This document shows positions 7,383 to 15,299 of a DNA stretch of 33,348 nt, piece after piece. Made by a program: the position numbers and the translations under genes. Each line of letters begins with the position of its first letter. Positions within the stretch are counted from its first letter, which is position 1. Source of the stretch: a virus. Where the stretch lies: positions 1 to 33,348 of the IMG/VR virus record IMGVR_UViG_3300042861_000720, one strand, 5' to 3'. The notes beneath the pieces were generated by a model. It ran no database searches. It had not been told where the DNA came from and saw only the letters and a program-made list of their open reading frames with translations.

Positions 7383-7968
7383 AGAACTAATTAAAAAATC
7401 ATATAGTTTAGATCATATATTTTTATTAAAACTTATACATGAGAATTATGATGTTTCTGAATTAATAGAAAACAGTTTAAAAATTAGTGCTATACACCAA
7501 GGCCTTGTAAGAAAAGGATTGATTACAGATAATGGAGCTCTCACTACAATTGGTGTTGAGCTCCTTGTTTTTTTAGACACTAAAGAACAAACTAAATTAG
7601 TGAAGAAAAAATCTACAACATCAGACTTTGAATTGTGGTGGAAAGCATTTCCTGGTACAGATACATTTACACATAAAGGAAAAACATTTACAGGAAGTAG
7701 GAACCTGAGACAAAATCCTAATGATTGTAGAATTAAATTTGATAAAATACTTATTGAAGGAGAATACACTCCTCAAGAATTAATAGAAGCTCTTAAATTT
7801 GATGTTCTTCAAAAAAAAGAAGCCTCTGTAAAAGAAAACACAAACAAATTAAAATATATGCAAAATAGCCTCACTTATTTAAATCAGAGGTCTTACGAGG
7901 CATATATAGAATTAATCAAAGAAGGAATACAGATTAAAGAAACACAATCAAACGGAACAGATATATGA
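7351..7968 (+). CDS. possible replication initiation or helicase-loader protein
   Basis: The first 80 residues look like a winged helix (DHIFLLKLIHENYDVSELI..., KISAIHQGLVRKGLITDNGALTTIGVELLVFL). The C-terminal half (FELWWKAFPG..., SRNLRQNPNDCRIKFDKIL, TPQELIEALKFDVLQKKEAS, LKYMQNSLTYLNQRSYEAYIEL) has the arrangement seen at the end of many phage replication initiators and loaders: an FxxWWxxxP start and a closing helix ending in a YM...YL motif. The assignment fits a phage with its own DnaB-like helicase but is an inference from pattern. No other ATG is available until residue 171, so the start at 7351 stands. Confidence 0.5.
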   Translation: MKLNLTPWHYEELIKKSYSLDHIFLLKLIHENYDVSELIENSLKISAIHQGLVRKGLITDNGALTTIGVELLVFLDTKEQTKLVKKKSTTSDFELWWKAFPGTDTFTHKGKTFTGSRNLRQNPNDCRIKFDKILIEGEYTPQELIEALKFDVLQKKEASVKENTNKLKYMQNSLTYLNQRSYEAYIELIKEGIQIKETQSNGTDI

Positions 7969-7984
7969 AAAACATTTATAACTT

Positions 7985-8458
7985 ATGAAAAACACTTACA
8001 AAAACAGATATGGTGATATTTTCACTTTTACAAGAGATGAAAACCATAATATATTATGGGAAGGAGACTTCAAATATAGTAGAATAGGCTTTCCTAATGA
8101 TTACACAAAAGCATATGAAGCATATTGTAATGATACAGAAAAACAAATGTCTTTAGAAGCATTTAAAAAAGCTGTACATGAATGGGATGATGAAACAAAC
8201 ACTTATTATTATCCTGAATATGTAACAATGGTTGAATCATTAAAAGATGAGATTGAAATGGTGGATCCAAGTGGTGGGCCATATATTACTAGAGGTATGC
8301 CATTAGATAGCTTTGGATTTAATAAGTATGTAGTTAAAGATTTACAACCTATTGATACAGGATACAAAATCATTACAGAAAAATGTGCCTATTGTAATCA
8401 AGCAGCTGGAATACACAAAATGGGATGCGAAACTAGAAAAATACAAATTAATTTATGA
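7985..8458 (+). CDS. phage protein with C-terminal zinc-binding motif, 157 aa
   Basis: Most of the protein has no recognisable domain. Near the C-terminus CAYCNQAAGIHKMGC gives a CxxC...HxxxC set that could bind one zinc ion. A central DPSGGPYITRGMPLDSFGF segment with several glycines may be a conserved surface loop. Function unknown. Confidence 0.55.
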   Translation: MKNTYKNRYGDIFTFTRDENHNILWEGDFKYSRIGFPNDYTKAYEAYCNDTEKQMSLEAFKKAVHEWDDETNTYYYPEYVTMVESLKDEIEMVDPSGGPYITRGMPLDSFGFNKYVVKDLQPIDTGYKIITEKCAYCNQAAGIHKMGCETRKIQINL

Positions 8459-8471
8459 AAAACATATTTAT

Positions 8472-9284
8472 ATGGAAAAGAAAAGAAATTTATGGGTAAT
8501 ACCAACGAATAAGCCAAGTAGGTTAGTGAAAGGGGAAACTACAGGTAGGTTACTGTTACACGATACTTATGGAACTTCAACTGACAGAAATGAAACTCAA
8601 AACATCTACATCACTTCTGATGAAGAAATTAAAGATGTAAGACCACATAAAGGTAAATGGCAATTAGAAAAAGGTGAAATTCTAAATAAATTCCCTAACT
8701 ACTTAACTGACTTATCAGAATGTAAATTAGTTATAATGACAACCGACCAAGACTTAATCAAAGATGGAGTACAAGCTATTGATGATGAGTTTTTAGAATG
8801 GTTTGTTAATAATCCAAGTTGTGAGGAGGTTAAAACTGAAAAATTATACAATGATTATGGTGAAACAAATATATTTGATTTAGTTTGTACTTCACATTCA
8901 TTTATTTATAAAATCATCATTCCAAAAGAAGAACCTAATAGAACACATTATCTAGATGAATTACCTAATATAGATAAAAAAATATTATCAAAAATGTGGG
9001 AAGATGTTGTGCCTGAGTTAGAACCTAAACAAGAAAAACTTGAAGAAACTATTGGTTTAAAGGCACACGAATACTCAATGCAATATGTAGGTACAGATAA
9101 ATACACTGTCTCTATGTTAGCAATAGAATTTGGTTATCATTTAGCTTTGGAACAAGAACAAGAAAAAAGTTATAGTGAGGAAGATATGCACAATTTAATG
9201 GATGAATACCAAAATTGGTTATTTAATACCAATACCGTAGTATTAACTTTTAGAGAATGGTTTAAGCAATTTAAAAAGAAATAA
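8472..9284 (+). CDS. modular conserved phage protein, 270 aa
   Basis: The start at 8472 (MEKKRNLWVIPTNKPSRL) is chosen over an upstream TTG because LWVIPTNKPSRL is the usual beginning of this Bacteroidota phage family. Typical blocks follow: QNIYITSDEEIKDV (about 37-50), KLVIMTTDQDLIKDGVQAIDDEFLEWFVNNPSCEEV (about 85-121), YKIIIPKEEP (about 145-155) and a helical C-terminus ending FREWFKQFKKK. These proteins are known for exchanging N- and C-terminal blocks between phages. Function is unknown. Its 3' neighbours (9286 and 9609) are the genes usually found beside this family. Confidence 0.7.
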   Translation: MEKKRNLWVIPTNKPSRLVKGETTGRLLLHDTYGTSTDRNETQNIYITSDEEIKDVRPHKGKWQLEKGEILNKFPNYLTDLSECKLVIMTTDQDLIKDGVQAIDDEFLEWFVNNPSCEEVKTEKLYNDYGETNIFDLVCTSHSFIYKIIIPKEEPNRTHYLDELPNIDKKILSKMWEDVVPELEPKQEKLEETIGLKAHEYSMQYVGTDKYTVSMLAIEFGYHLALEQEQEKSYSEEDMHNLMDEYQNWLFNTNTVVLTFREWFKQFKKK

Positions 9285-9285
9285 G

Positions 9286-9576
9286 ATGACAGCAATGCAA
9301 GATTTAAAAGAGGATTTGCAAGAAACTATAAATACTGCAAAAGACGCCCTTTTAGAAATAGAAAATGTAGGCATTAGAATAGCTTGTCAAGAGGTAGTTA
9401 GATTGACTTTAAAAAACATTATCAAAAGAATTGATGACGAACTCTTACAAATTGAAAAGCAACAGATAATTGATGCTTATGTAGAGGGTGGCAGAAAAGG
9501 ATTTAATGAATTTGCAGATGATTATGAGCAATACTATAACGAAACATTTAACCTTTCACAACAAGATAAACCCTAA
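9286..9576 (+). CDS. conserved phage protein, 96 aa (EKQQIIDAY...EQYYNETF family)
   Basis: The N-terminal two thirds are a long amphipathic helix (coiled coil likely), followed by IEKQQIIDAYVEGG and YEQYYNETF, a combination I recognise from many short Bacteroidota phage proteins of unknown function. The stop codon lies in the loop of a hairpin at 9566-9590. Confidence 0.65.
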   Translation: MTAMQDLKEDLQETINTAKDALLEIENVGIRIACQEVVRLTLKNIIKRIDDELLQIEKQQIIDAYVEGGRKGFNEFADDYEQYYNETFNLSQQDKP

Positions 9577-9590
9577 ATTTTGGGGTTTAT
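9566..9590 (+). terminator. hairpin across a stop codon, weak terminator
   Basis: ATAAACCC (9566-9573) pairs with GGGTTTAT (9583-9590) around a nine-base loop whose first bases are the TAA stop of the preceding gene. There is no T-run behind it (GTAAC follows), so it may protect RNA ends or terminate only weakly. Confidence 0.45.
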
Positions 9591-9608
9591 GTAACAACAA
9601 AAAGTAAT

Positions 9609-9860
9609 ATGACACTAAGAGAAAATTTTTTAGAATTAGCTTTTGCTAAAATATCAAGTGAAGAATTAAGAGACGAATGCGAGAAAATAGCAGATGAATT
9701 TGCTATTGGATTTGCGGAGTGGTTATCAGAAAAAGAAAGGACAAAGCTTCAATGCAAATCTTATTGTAAAAAACACACTATGTGGTTTACTGACAAAAAA
9801 GGTATTGGAGCTACTACAAAAGAACTTTTAGAAATCTATAAAAAAGAAAAAGGATTATGA
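9609..9860 (+). CDS. conserved phage protein, 83 aa
   Basis: The protein contains DEFAIGFAEWLSEKERTKLQ and ends TTKELLEIYKKEKGL. The FAEWLS unit and the closing 'elLeiYKkEkgL' helix recur in small Bacteroidota phage proteins of unknown role. It shares the FAEWL motif with the product of 12379-12600. The next gene overlaps by four bases. Confidence 0.6.
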   Translation: MTLRENFLELAFAKISSEELRDECEKIADEFAIGFAEWLSEKERTKLQCKSYCKKHTMWFTDKKGIGATTKELLEIYKKEKGL

Positions 9861-9994
9861 GTTTTGAAACATGGTTAGATGAAAATTATCCATACAGAAA
9901 CAGAAACTACAAACAAGAAACCCTGTATGCTAAAAGTAAGTATGATGAAACATATTTAAAAAATGAATTATTAGAAATATATAAAGAGTTATGA
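9857..9994 (+). CDS. hypothetical protein, 45 aa
   Basis: A 45-codon frame (MSFETWLDENYPYRNRNYKQ...) fits exactly between two genes with ATGA overlaps at both ends. Its closing helix KNELLEIYKEL resembles the end of the previous protein (KELLEIYKKEKGL), which suggests a duplicated tail module. No domain recognised. Confidence 0.45.
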   Translation: MSFETWLDENYPYRNRNYKQETLYAKSKYDETYLKNELLEIYKEL

Positions 9995-11061
9995 GTTTTG
10001 AGAAACTAAACGAAGAAGTTAATAAAGGACTTAGTGGTAATAACAATGGTATTCCTATGGGGTTTGATAGACTTAATAGATACATTGGTATTAGGAAGTC
10101 TATGTTTTTTCTTATAGGTGGTAACACAGGAAGTGGTAAAACTAGCTTTATTGACGACTGTTTTGTTTTAAATCCTTTTGATTGGTATATATCTAATCAA
10201 AACAAAACAGATATAAAGCTAAAAATTTGGTATAGGTCTATGGAGAGAAGCTCTACATATAAATATGCTAAATGGATATGTAGGAGAATATTCTTAGATC
10301 ATGGAATTAGTATATCTGTAAATAAACTTCTTGGTTGGACAGAGAAAATGAATAAAGATGAATATAATCTTTTTCTTTCCTATCAATCTTATATGGATAA
10401 AATGAAAGATGTTATTACAGTTATAGAAGGTCCAGAGAATCCTGTTGGTATAGCTAAAGAATTAAAAGCTTATGCTCTAAAGAATGGAAAAATTATACAG
10501 AAAGATCCTGATGATGAATATAGCAAAGTGTATGTTCCTAATGACCCTAATGAAATAACAATAGTTATTATAGATCATATTGGTCTTCTTAAAACAACAA
10601 AAGACCAACCTACTAAAAAAGATGCTATTGATAAGATGTCAAATGAACTACAGTATGCTAGAGATTTCTTTGGATTTACTCCTGTAGTAGTTAGTCAGTT
10701 TAACAGAAGTATTTCTAATCCTATGAGACTTAAAGCAGGAGATGTAGAACCACAACTAGAAGACTTCTCTGATTCATCAAGCACACAGAATGATGCTGAT
10801 GTTGTTCTTGCTCTATTTGATCCTTTAAGATATAAAGTGGAAGATACTTCTGGATATGATTTAAACAAACTTAAAGATGAGTTTGGTGGTAAGTATTTTA
10901 GAAGCCTTAGACTACTGAAGAATTCATATGGCGCAGATGACGTTCGTATAGGATTAGCTTTTTTAGGAGAATTAGGTATATTTTGTGAAATGCCTCGTAA
11001 AAGAGACATTACTGACCTTGACTATGATAATATTGTCAATAGAAGTTTTTTTCTTAAATAA
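9991..11061 (+). CDS. DnaB-like replicative helicase (RecA-fold ATPase)
   Basis: The 356-residue protein matches the C-terminal ATPase domain of DnaB/gp4-type helicases. Walker A is GGNTGSGKT (43-51), Walker B IVIID (191-195) followed by H196, the SQFNR motif lies at 235-239, and the region around 258-278 (DFSDSSSTQNDADVVLALFDP) matches the DnaB 'D..DS..I.QDADVV' segment. It lacks the N-terminal primase-interacting domain of bacterial DnaB; the primase is encoded separately at 16254-17252. It probably forms a hexamer that unwinds DNA 5'-3' at the fork. The start overlaps the previous stop (ATGA). Confidence 0.88.
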   Translation: MSFEKLNEEVNKGLSGNNNGIPMGFDRLNRYIGIRKSMFFLIGGNTGSGKTSFIDDCFVLNPFDWYISNQNKTDIKLKIWYRSMERSSTYKYAKWICRRIFLDHGISISVNKLLGWTEKMNKDEYNLFLSYQSYMDKMKDVITVIEGPENPVGIAKELKAYALKNGKIIQKDPDDEYSKVYVPNDPNEITIVIIDHIGLLKTTKDQPTKKDAIDKMSNELQYARDFFGFTPVVVSQFNRSISNPMRLKAGDVEPQLEDFSDSSSTQNDADVVLALFDPLRYKVEDTSGYDLNKLKDEFGGKYFRSLRLLKNSYGADDVRIGLAFLGELGIFCEMPRKRDITDLDYDNIVNRSFFLK

Positions 11062-11073
11062 AAAATAATAATA

Positions 11074-11105
11074 TTTGGTAGTATCATACCTTTTCTTTAT
11101 ATTTA
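11074..11105 (+). promoter_or_regulatory. promoter of the HNH gene
   Basis: TTTG (11074-11077) and TATATTTA (11098-11105) are separated by exactly 20 bases, matching the Bacteroidota promoter layout (TTTG, spacer, TAnnTTTG) with one mismatch in the last base. It lies in the 57-base gap before the HNH gene. The same layout and spacing occurs before the intron endonuclease gene at 23826-23857. Confidence 0.55.
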
Positions 11106-11118
11106 CAAAAAATTTATT

Positions 11119-11799
11119 ATGGAAAAAATTGATATTGCTAATTTTATTGGTACAAAACACAACAGACTTACAATATTGAAAGAAGTAGAACCTGTTTTAT
11201 ACAAAAAAGGAAAAGCTAGAAGAGTATTATGTAAATGTGAGTGTGGTAAAGAAAAAGTTATAGATTTTAATTCTATAAGAACAGGTAAAAGTAAATCTTG
11301 TGGATGTTTAAGTAAAGAAACATCTACTAAATTACATACTACTCATGGTTTAGCAATGTTATCTGCAGGAGTAAGACATCCTGATTATTGTATTTGGATG
11401 AAAATGAAATCAAGATGTTTAAACCTTAATGATAAATCTTATAGTAATTATGGAGGTAGAGGTATTAAAGTTTGTGAAGCTTGGCAAAAATCTTTTGTAA
11501 CATTTATAGATGATTTAGGCTGGAGACCAAATAAAAAATACTCTTTAGAACGAATAGACTATAACAAAGATTATTGTCCTGAGAACTGTAAATGGATTCT
11601 CAAATCAGAACAAACTAAAAACTGTAGAAGAGTAAAACTTATTTCTTATAATGGTAAAGAACATTGTCTAACTGACTTATGTAAACTATTAGGTTTAGTA
11701 TATTCTACTATGAGACATAGAGTTTATGATTTAGGTATTCCATTTGAAGAGGCTATAAAATATCCTCAACATTATAAATTTAAAAAACAAATAAAATGA
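11119..11799 (+). CDS. free-standing HNH-type homing endonuclease
   Basis: The 226-residue protein has an N-terminal zinc ribbon (CKCECG near residue 40 and SKSCGC near 73), then the block DYCIWMKMKSRCLNLNDKSYSNYGGRGIKVCEAW...SLERIDYNKDYCPENCKWI typical of phage HNH-related endonucleases, and a C-terminal DNA-binding part (YNGKEHCLTDLCKLLGLVYSTMRHRV). Such proteins cut one or both strands of phage DNA lacking the gene and spread by repair. It lies between helicase and small genes without interrupting either: its own promoter precedes it and its stop overlaps the next start. A lower-confidence alternative is a role in phage DNA processing. Confidence 0.8.
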   Translation: MEKIDIANFIGTKHNRLTILKEVEPVLYKKGKARRVLCKCECGKEKVIDFNSIRTGKSKSCGCLSKETSTKLHTTHGLAMLSAGVRHPDYCIWMKMKSRCLNLNDKSYSNYGGRGIKVCEAWQKSFVTFIDDLGWRPNKKYSLERIDYNKDYCPENCKWILKSEQTKNCRRVKLISYNGKEHCLTDLCKLLGLVYSTMRHRVYDLGIPFEEAIKYPQHYKFKKQIK

Positions 11800-11951
11800 A
11801 AAATTTAGAAATAAATACATATTGGGATTGGCATGAGTTTGGTTTTTGTTTTAAGTTTTCAAGACTTAAACATCACCCAGATTATTGGTGGCAAATTGAT
11901 ACTCATTTTTTATTCTTTAATGTATGGATTAATTTTATTAGTAAAATTTAA
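11796..11951 (+). CDS. hypothetical aromatic-rich protein, 51 aa
   Basis: The 51-residue product is unusually rich in Trp, Phe and His (TYWDWHEFGFCFKFSRLKHHPDYWWQIDTHFLFFNVWINF). The start overlaps the HNH stop as ATGA. The C-terminal LFFNVWINFISKI is hydrophobic but too short to be sure of a membrane span. No family recognised. Confidence 0.5.
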   Translation: MKNLEINTYWDWHEFGFCFKFSRLKHHPDYWWQIDTHFLFFNVWINFISKI

Positions 11952-11960
11952 AAAAGAACT

Positions 11961-12170
11961 ATGAGAAAAGAAAAACCAGAAGGATTTGTTCCTCTCTTTA
12001 AAGAGCAGAGCAATGAAGAACAATTCATGTTCAAGAATGATGAATGGGTTAGAACTAACGAAACAAACATTAGTGGAATGTGGTTTCAATGGGGAAAGCG
12101 TGAAGATCAAGCTAAATATGAAGATGAAGATAAATTTGTTATTTATGGATATATAAAGAAAGAAGAATGA
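11961..12170 (+). CDS. hypothetical protein, 69 aa
   Basis: The small charged protein (MRKEKPEGFVPLFKEQSNEEQFMFKNDEWV..., GMWFQWGKREDQAKYEDEDKFVIYGYIKKEE) looks like an all-beta or alpha/beta fold. No domain recognised. It overlaps the next gene by ATGA. Confidence 0.5.
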   Translation: MRKEKPEGFVPLFKEQSNEEQFMFKNDEWVRTNETNISGMWFQWGKREDQAKYEDEDKFVIYGYIKKEE

Positions 12171-12382
12171 AACTAGAAGACTTACAACAAATTAAATCTG
12201 AGGTGAAGAGATTTTCAGATACAATAGATGAAGCTATTCTTTTAGCTAAACAACAAACAGGTTATCCAATAGGTAATGATGGTTTGATTTATGGTAAACA
12301 TGATATTGCATCAACAAGAATGGCAGGGGCTGTTAAGAGAAGAGCTTTAGATTTAAAATATTATTTAACAAAGAAACTATGA
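12167..12382 (+). CDS. hypothetical helical protein, 71 aa
   Basis: The N-terminal KLEDLQQIKSEVKRFSDTIDEAILLAKQQ and C-terminal TRMAGAVKRRALDLKYYLTKKL are predicted helices, suggesting a helical hairpin. Function unknown. ATGA overlaps both sides. Confidence 0.5.
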   Translation: MKLEDLQQIKSEVKRFSDTIDEAILLAKQQTGYPIGNDGLIYGKHDIASTRMAGAVKRRALDLKYYLTKKL

Positions 12383-12600
12383 CAGCAATAGACTGGTTAG
12401 AAAAAGAACTTGGATGCTATTTACCATCTAGTATTAAAGAAGTTAAAGAAACAATTCATAAAGCAAAACAAATAGAAATATATCAAACTGATAATAAAGT
12501 AATTTCTTTTGCTGAATGGTTAACTGGAGAGCGTGCAATAAGATTAATGGAATTGTATGGAGAATTTGAAGAAGAATTTTATCCTAAAGAGAAATTATGA
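12379..12600 (+). CDS. conserved phage protein, 73 aa
   Basis: The protein opens TAIDWLEKELG, continues with a helix IKEVKETIHKAKQIEIYQTD and has the FAEWLTGERAIRL motif also seen in the product of 9609-9860. This TAxxWL...AK layout is common in small Bacteroidota phage proteins with no known role. Its stop overlaps the helicase start (ATGA). Confidence 0.6.
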   Translation: MTAIDWLEKELGCYLPSSIKEVKETIHKAKQIEIYQTDNKVISFAEWLTGERAIRLMELYGEFEEEFYPKEKL

Positions 12601-13673
12601 CAAAAACAGAAATACAAGAAACTATAATTAATACAATTATAGGGCATAACTGTAGAGGAATTATTCTTTCAAGTGTTAGAAGTGGTAAAACTAGAATATT
12701 GTTAAATTCTATTAAAAAACAATCTAAAAGAAAAGACATAAAAGTATTGTTGTTATATCCTAACATTGATATTAAAAAATCTTGGGAGAATGAATGTGAT
12801 TTAATAGGTTATCATCCAGACATTACATATTGCACATTTGCTTCTATTGGTAAAGTGAAACAATTTGGTTGGGACTTTGTAATATTTGATGAAGCTCATT
12901 TATTAGGAGAAGAAAATCAATTGCCTATTGCAGGAGAAATAGCAAAGAGTAATGATTATGTAATGTTTGCTTCTGGTACATACAATAATGATACACTTTC
13001 TGATATAATGATGTACACAGGAATGGACTTAATAGTTAATTATAGTACAGATGAAGCAATTAAAGATGGAATAGTGAGTGATTACACTATTTATATACAC
13101 AAATTTAAATTAGACACCTTAAAAAAAGTAGAGTATGGGAGAGTAAAAAAATGGACATCAACAGAACAGAAAGAATGCAACAGATTAACCAATAGAGTTA
13201 TGTTGTCTACTGGCCAACAGAAAATGTTTGCTTCTTTAGAGAGAATGAGATTTATAAATTCTTGTCAGTCTTTAATAGATACAGTGAATAAATGGATTGC
13301 TAAAAACGAAGATAAAAGATTTATATTGTTTAGCTCTGATGAAAAAACAGGACTTAGATATAATCTCCCAATGTTTAATAGCAAGAGTAAAGATGACACA
13401 ATATTAAAACAATTCCAACAAGGAGAAATAAATCAATTATGTCTTCTAAAGAAGGCATCAGCAGGTGTAACCTTTCCAAATCTTGAGAATATATTAGTTA
13501 CAGCCATTAATAGTAATGGAGAAAACCTTGAGCAAATGATTGGAAGAAGTTTGTTAAAAGATTGTGACAATTCATCAAATATTCATATCTTTGTTTCTAG
13601 TGAAACTTTTCAACTTAAGTGGTTAAGTAATTCTCTACAAAACATTGATAAATCTAAAATTGTTTATTTGTAA
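12597..13673 (+). CDS. SF2 DNA/RNA helicase
   Basis: The 358-residue protein has the superfamily 2 motif set: motif I SSVRSGKT (25-32), a DEAH box VIFDEAH (95-101), a motif III-like FASGT, and a motif VI EQMIGRSLLKD near the C-terminus. It is compact beside T4 UvsW or SNF2-type phage helicases, with no obvious extra domain. Likely roles are branch migration, origin unwinding or replication restart. The C-terminus looks complete. The following GIY-YIG gene begins inside the stop codon (TAATG), so that mobile gene has become translationally coupled to it. Confidence 0.85.
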   Translation: MTKTEIQETIINTIIGHNCRGIILSSVRSGKTRILLNSIKKQSKRKDIKVLLLYPNIDIKKSWENECDLIGYHPDITYCTFASIGKVKQFGWDFVIFDEAHLLGEENQLPIAGEIAKSNDYVMFASGTYNNDTLSDIMMYTGMDLIVNYSTDEAIKDGIVSDYTIYIHKFKLDTLKKVEYGRVKKWTSTEQKECNRLTNRVMLSTGQQKMFASLERMRFINSCQSLIDTVNKWIAKNEDKRFILFSSDEKTGLRYNLPMFNSKSKDDTILKQFQQGEINQLCLLKKASAGVTFPNLENILVTAINSNGENLEQMIGRSLLKDCDNSSNIHIFVSSETFQLKWLSNSLQNIDKSKIVYL

Positions 13674-14533
13674 TGAAAATATTAGGAATATATATTATAA
13701 CTAATCTTATTAATAATAAATATTATATAGGAAGCTCTAAGTCTGTCTTAAACAGATTAAGTTGGCATAAAAGCCATTTAAAGTCAAAAACGCATCATAA
13801 CGAACACTTACAAAAAGCATATAATAAATATGGGGAAAATTCTTTTACTTTTGAACTACTAGAAGAATACAAAAATGAAAAAGTGTTGTTTTCTTTAGAA
13901 AATTGGTGGTGTAATATGTTAAACACTTATAATAGAGAATATGGTTATAATATACAGCCTATAAATCCTGAAGGAATTCCTAGTCTATCTGAAGAAACTA
14001 AACTTAAAATATCTAAATCAAATAAAGGAAGAAAACATAGTGATGATACAAAACAAAAAATAGGATTAACTAAATTAGGTAATACTTATTTTAAAGATAA
14101 AAGTCATAGTGTTGAAACAAAAAATAAACTTAGAGAAATTAATTTAGGCAAAACACATTCAAATGAAACTAAAGAAAAAATTAGGCAAATTAATTTAGGT
14201 AAAAAACAATCAGAAGAAACTAAATTAAAAAGAAGTAAATCATTAACAGGTTATAAGCATACTGAAGAAACAAAGAAAAAACTTTCTATACATAGATTAA
14301 ATAATCCATTATGTCCTAATCTAGGTAAAAAATTGTCTAAAGAATCTATTGAAAAAAGATCTTTAAAAAGACTAATACCTATTAATCAGTATGATTTAGA
14401 TATGGTGTTTATAAAAACTTGGAATAGTACAACAGAAGCTGCTAAAACTTTAAATTTAAGTAAAAGTAATATATCAATGTGTTGCACAGGTAAAAGAAAT
14501 TATGCAGGAGGTTTTATATGGAAAAAACAATAA
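13673..14533 (+). CDS. GIY-YIG homing endonuclease with NUMOD repeats
   Basis: The N-terminal nuclease domain shows GIY (5-7), YIG (18-20), an arginine at 28 and the later FTFELLEEY segment with the catalytic-type glutamate. Residues about 103-235 are a string of roughly 20-residue NUMOD3-like repeats of the form G+xHSxETKxK (for example GRKHSDDTKQK, GKTHSNETKEK, GYKHTEETKKK). The C-terminus (INQYDLDMVFIKTWNSTTEAAKTL...GGFIWKK) is a NUMOD1 module. The repeats are DNA-binding units of homing endonucleases. The gene is free-standing, sits directly behind the SF2 helicase gene with a one-base overlap and shows no damage. Confidence 0.9.
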   Translation: MKILGIYIITNLINNKYYIGSSKSVLNRLSWHKSHLKSKTHHNEHLQKAYNKYGENSFTFELLEEYKNEKVLFSLENWWCNMLNTYNREYGYNIQPINPEGIPSLSEETKLKISKSNKGRKHSDDTKQKIGLTKLGNTYFKDKSHSVETKNKLREINLGKTHSNETKEKIRQINLGKKQSEETKLKRSKSLTGYKHTEETKKKLSIHRLNNPLCPNLGKKLSKESIEKRSLKRLIPINQYDLDMVFIKTWNSTTEAAKTLNLSKSNISMCCTGKRNYAGGFIWKKQ

Positions 14534-14574
14534 TAATTCGAGGATAAAATATGTATAATTAAAAAGATTATTCG

Positions 14575-14582
14575 TATCTTTA
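14575..14582 (+). promoter_or_regulatory. possible -7 box before the Sak4-like gene
   Basis: TATCTTTA resembles TAnnTTTG and lies in the 86-base gap 37 bases upstream of the ATG at 14620. No TTTG is found 20 bases upstream, so the promoter call is weak. Confidence 0.25.
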
Positions 14583-14619
14583 TACTCCTTAAAAAAAAAT
14601 AACTAAATAAATTAAACAC

Positions 14620-15285
14620 ATGGCAGAAGTAGTAGCTATCGCAGGAGAAAGTGGAGGAGGAAAATCCACAAGTATTAAGTTTCTTAATCCAGCAGAAACT
14701 TATTTAATTAACACAGCTGGAAAATCACTACCGTTTAAAGGTAGTGCTAAATTGTATAATGTTGAGAGTAAAAATTATTATGAACCAACTGGTATTCTTG
14801 ACACTCTTAACAAAATAAAAACAGTGAGTGAGAAAGCTCCTCATATTAAACAAATTGTAATTGACGATAGTAACTATCTTCAAACATTTAATATGATTGG
14901 AAAAGCTTTAGAAACAGGTTATACAAAGTTTACATTACTAGCTAGAGATGTAGTTACATTAATTCAAGAAGCTAAGAAACTTAGAAATGATTTAATTATA
15001 TTTTATATTTCTCATACAGAAACAGTAATGGATGGTGATGAAATTAATAGTTATAAGCTAAAGACATTAGGAAAAATGATTGATAATCAAGTAGTAATGG
15101 AAGGATTGTTTACAATTGTTCTTTATACTAATGTTGATTGTAAAGGAGATGTTTGTACATATTCTTTTGTAACAAACAAAATGGGTAAAATTCCCGCAAA
15201 ATCTCCAGCAGAAATGTTTGAAAACTTAAAAATACCAAATAACTTACAACTAGTGAGTGATACAATTAGAGAATATTATAACTAA
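14620..15285 (+). CDS. Sak4-like RecA-fold ATPase (recombinase accessory)
   Basis: The 221-residue protein has Walker A GESGGGKST (9-17) and Walker B QIVIDDS (78-84), and its length and layout match the Sak4-type AAA_24 ATPases of phages, single-domain RecA-fold proteins that help single-strand annealing or strand exchange together with the phage SSB. The next gene, 14 bases downstream, encodes an SSB-like protein, the usual partner. The window also holds a full RecA at 31515, so two recombinase-type ATPases are present. It starts a unit that ends at the terminator 16211-16241. Confidence 0.75.
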   Translation: MAEVVAIAGESGGGKSTSIKFLNPAETYLINTAGKSLPFKGSAKLYNVESKNYYEPTGILDTLNKIKTVSEKAPHIKQIVIDDSNYLQTFNMIGKALETGYTKFTLLARDVVTLIQEAKKLRNDLIIFYISHTETVMDGDEINSYKLKTLGKMIDNQVVMEGLFTIVLYTNVDCKGDVCTYSFVTNKMGKIPAKSPAEMFENLKIPNNLQLVSDTIREYYN

Positions 15286-15299
15286 ATTAAATTAAAATT

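Noticed and set aside
8472-9860. A recently transferred block with different base composition.
   Set aside because: Rough counts show some lines at about 40 percent G+C but others at 30 percent, similar to neighbouring genes; the difference is not consistent.
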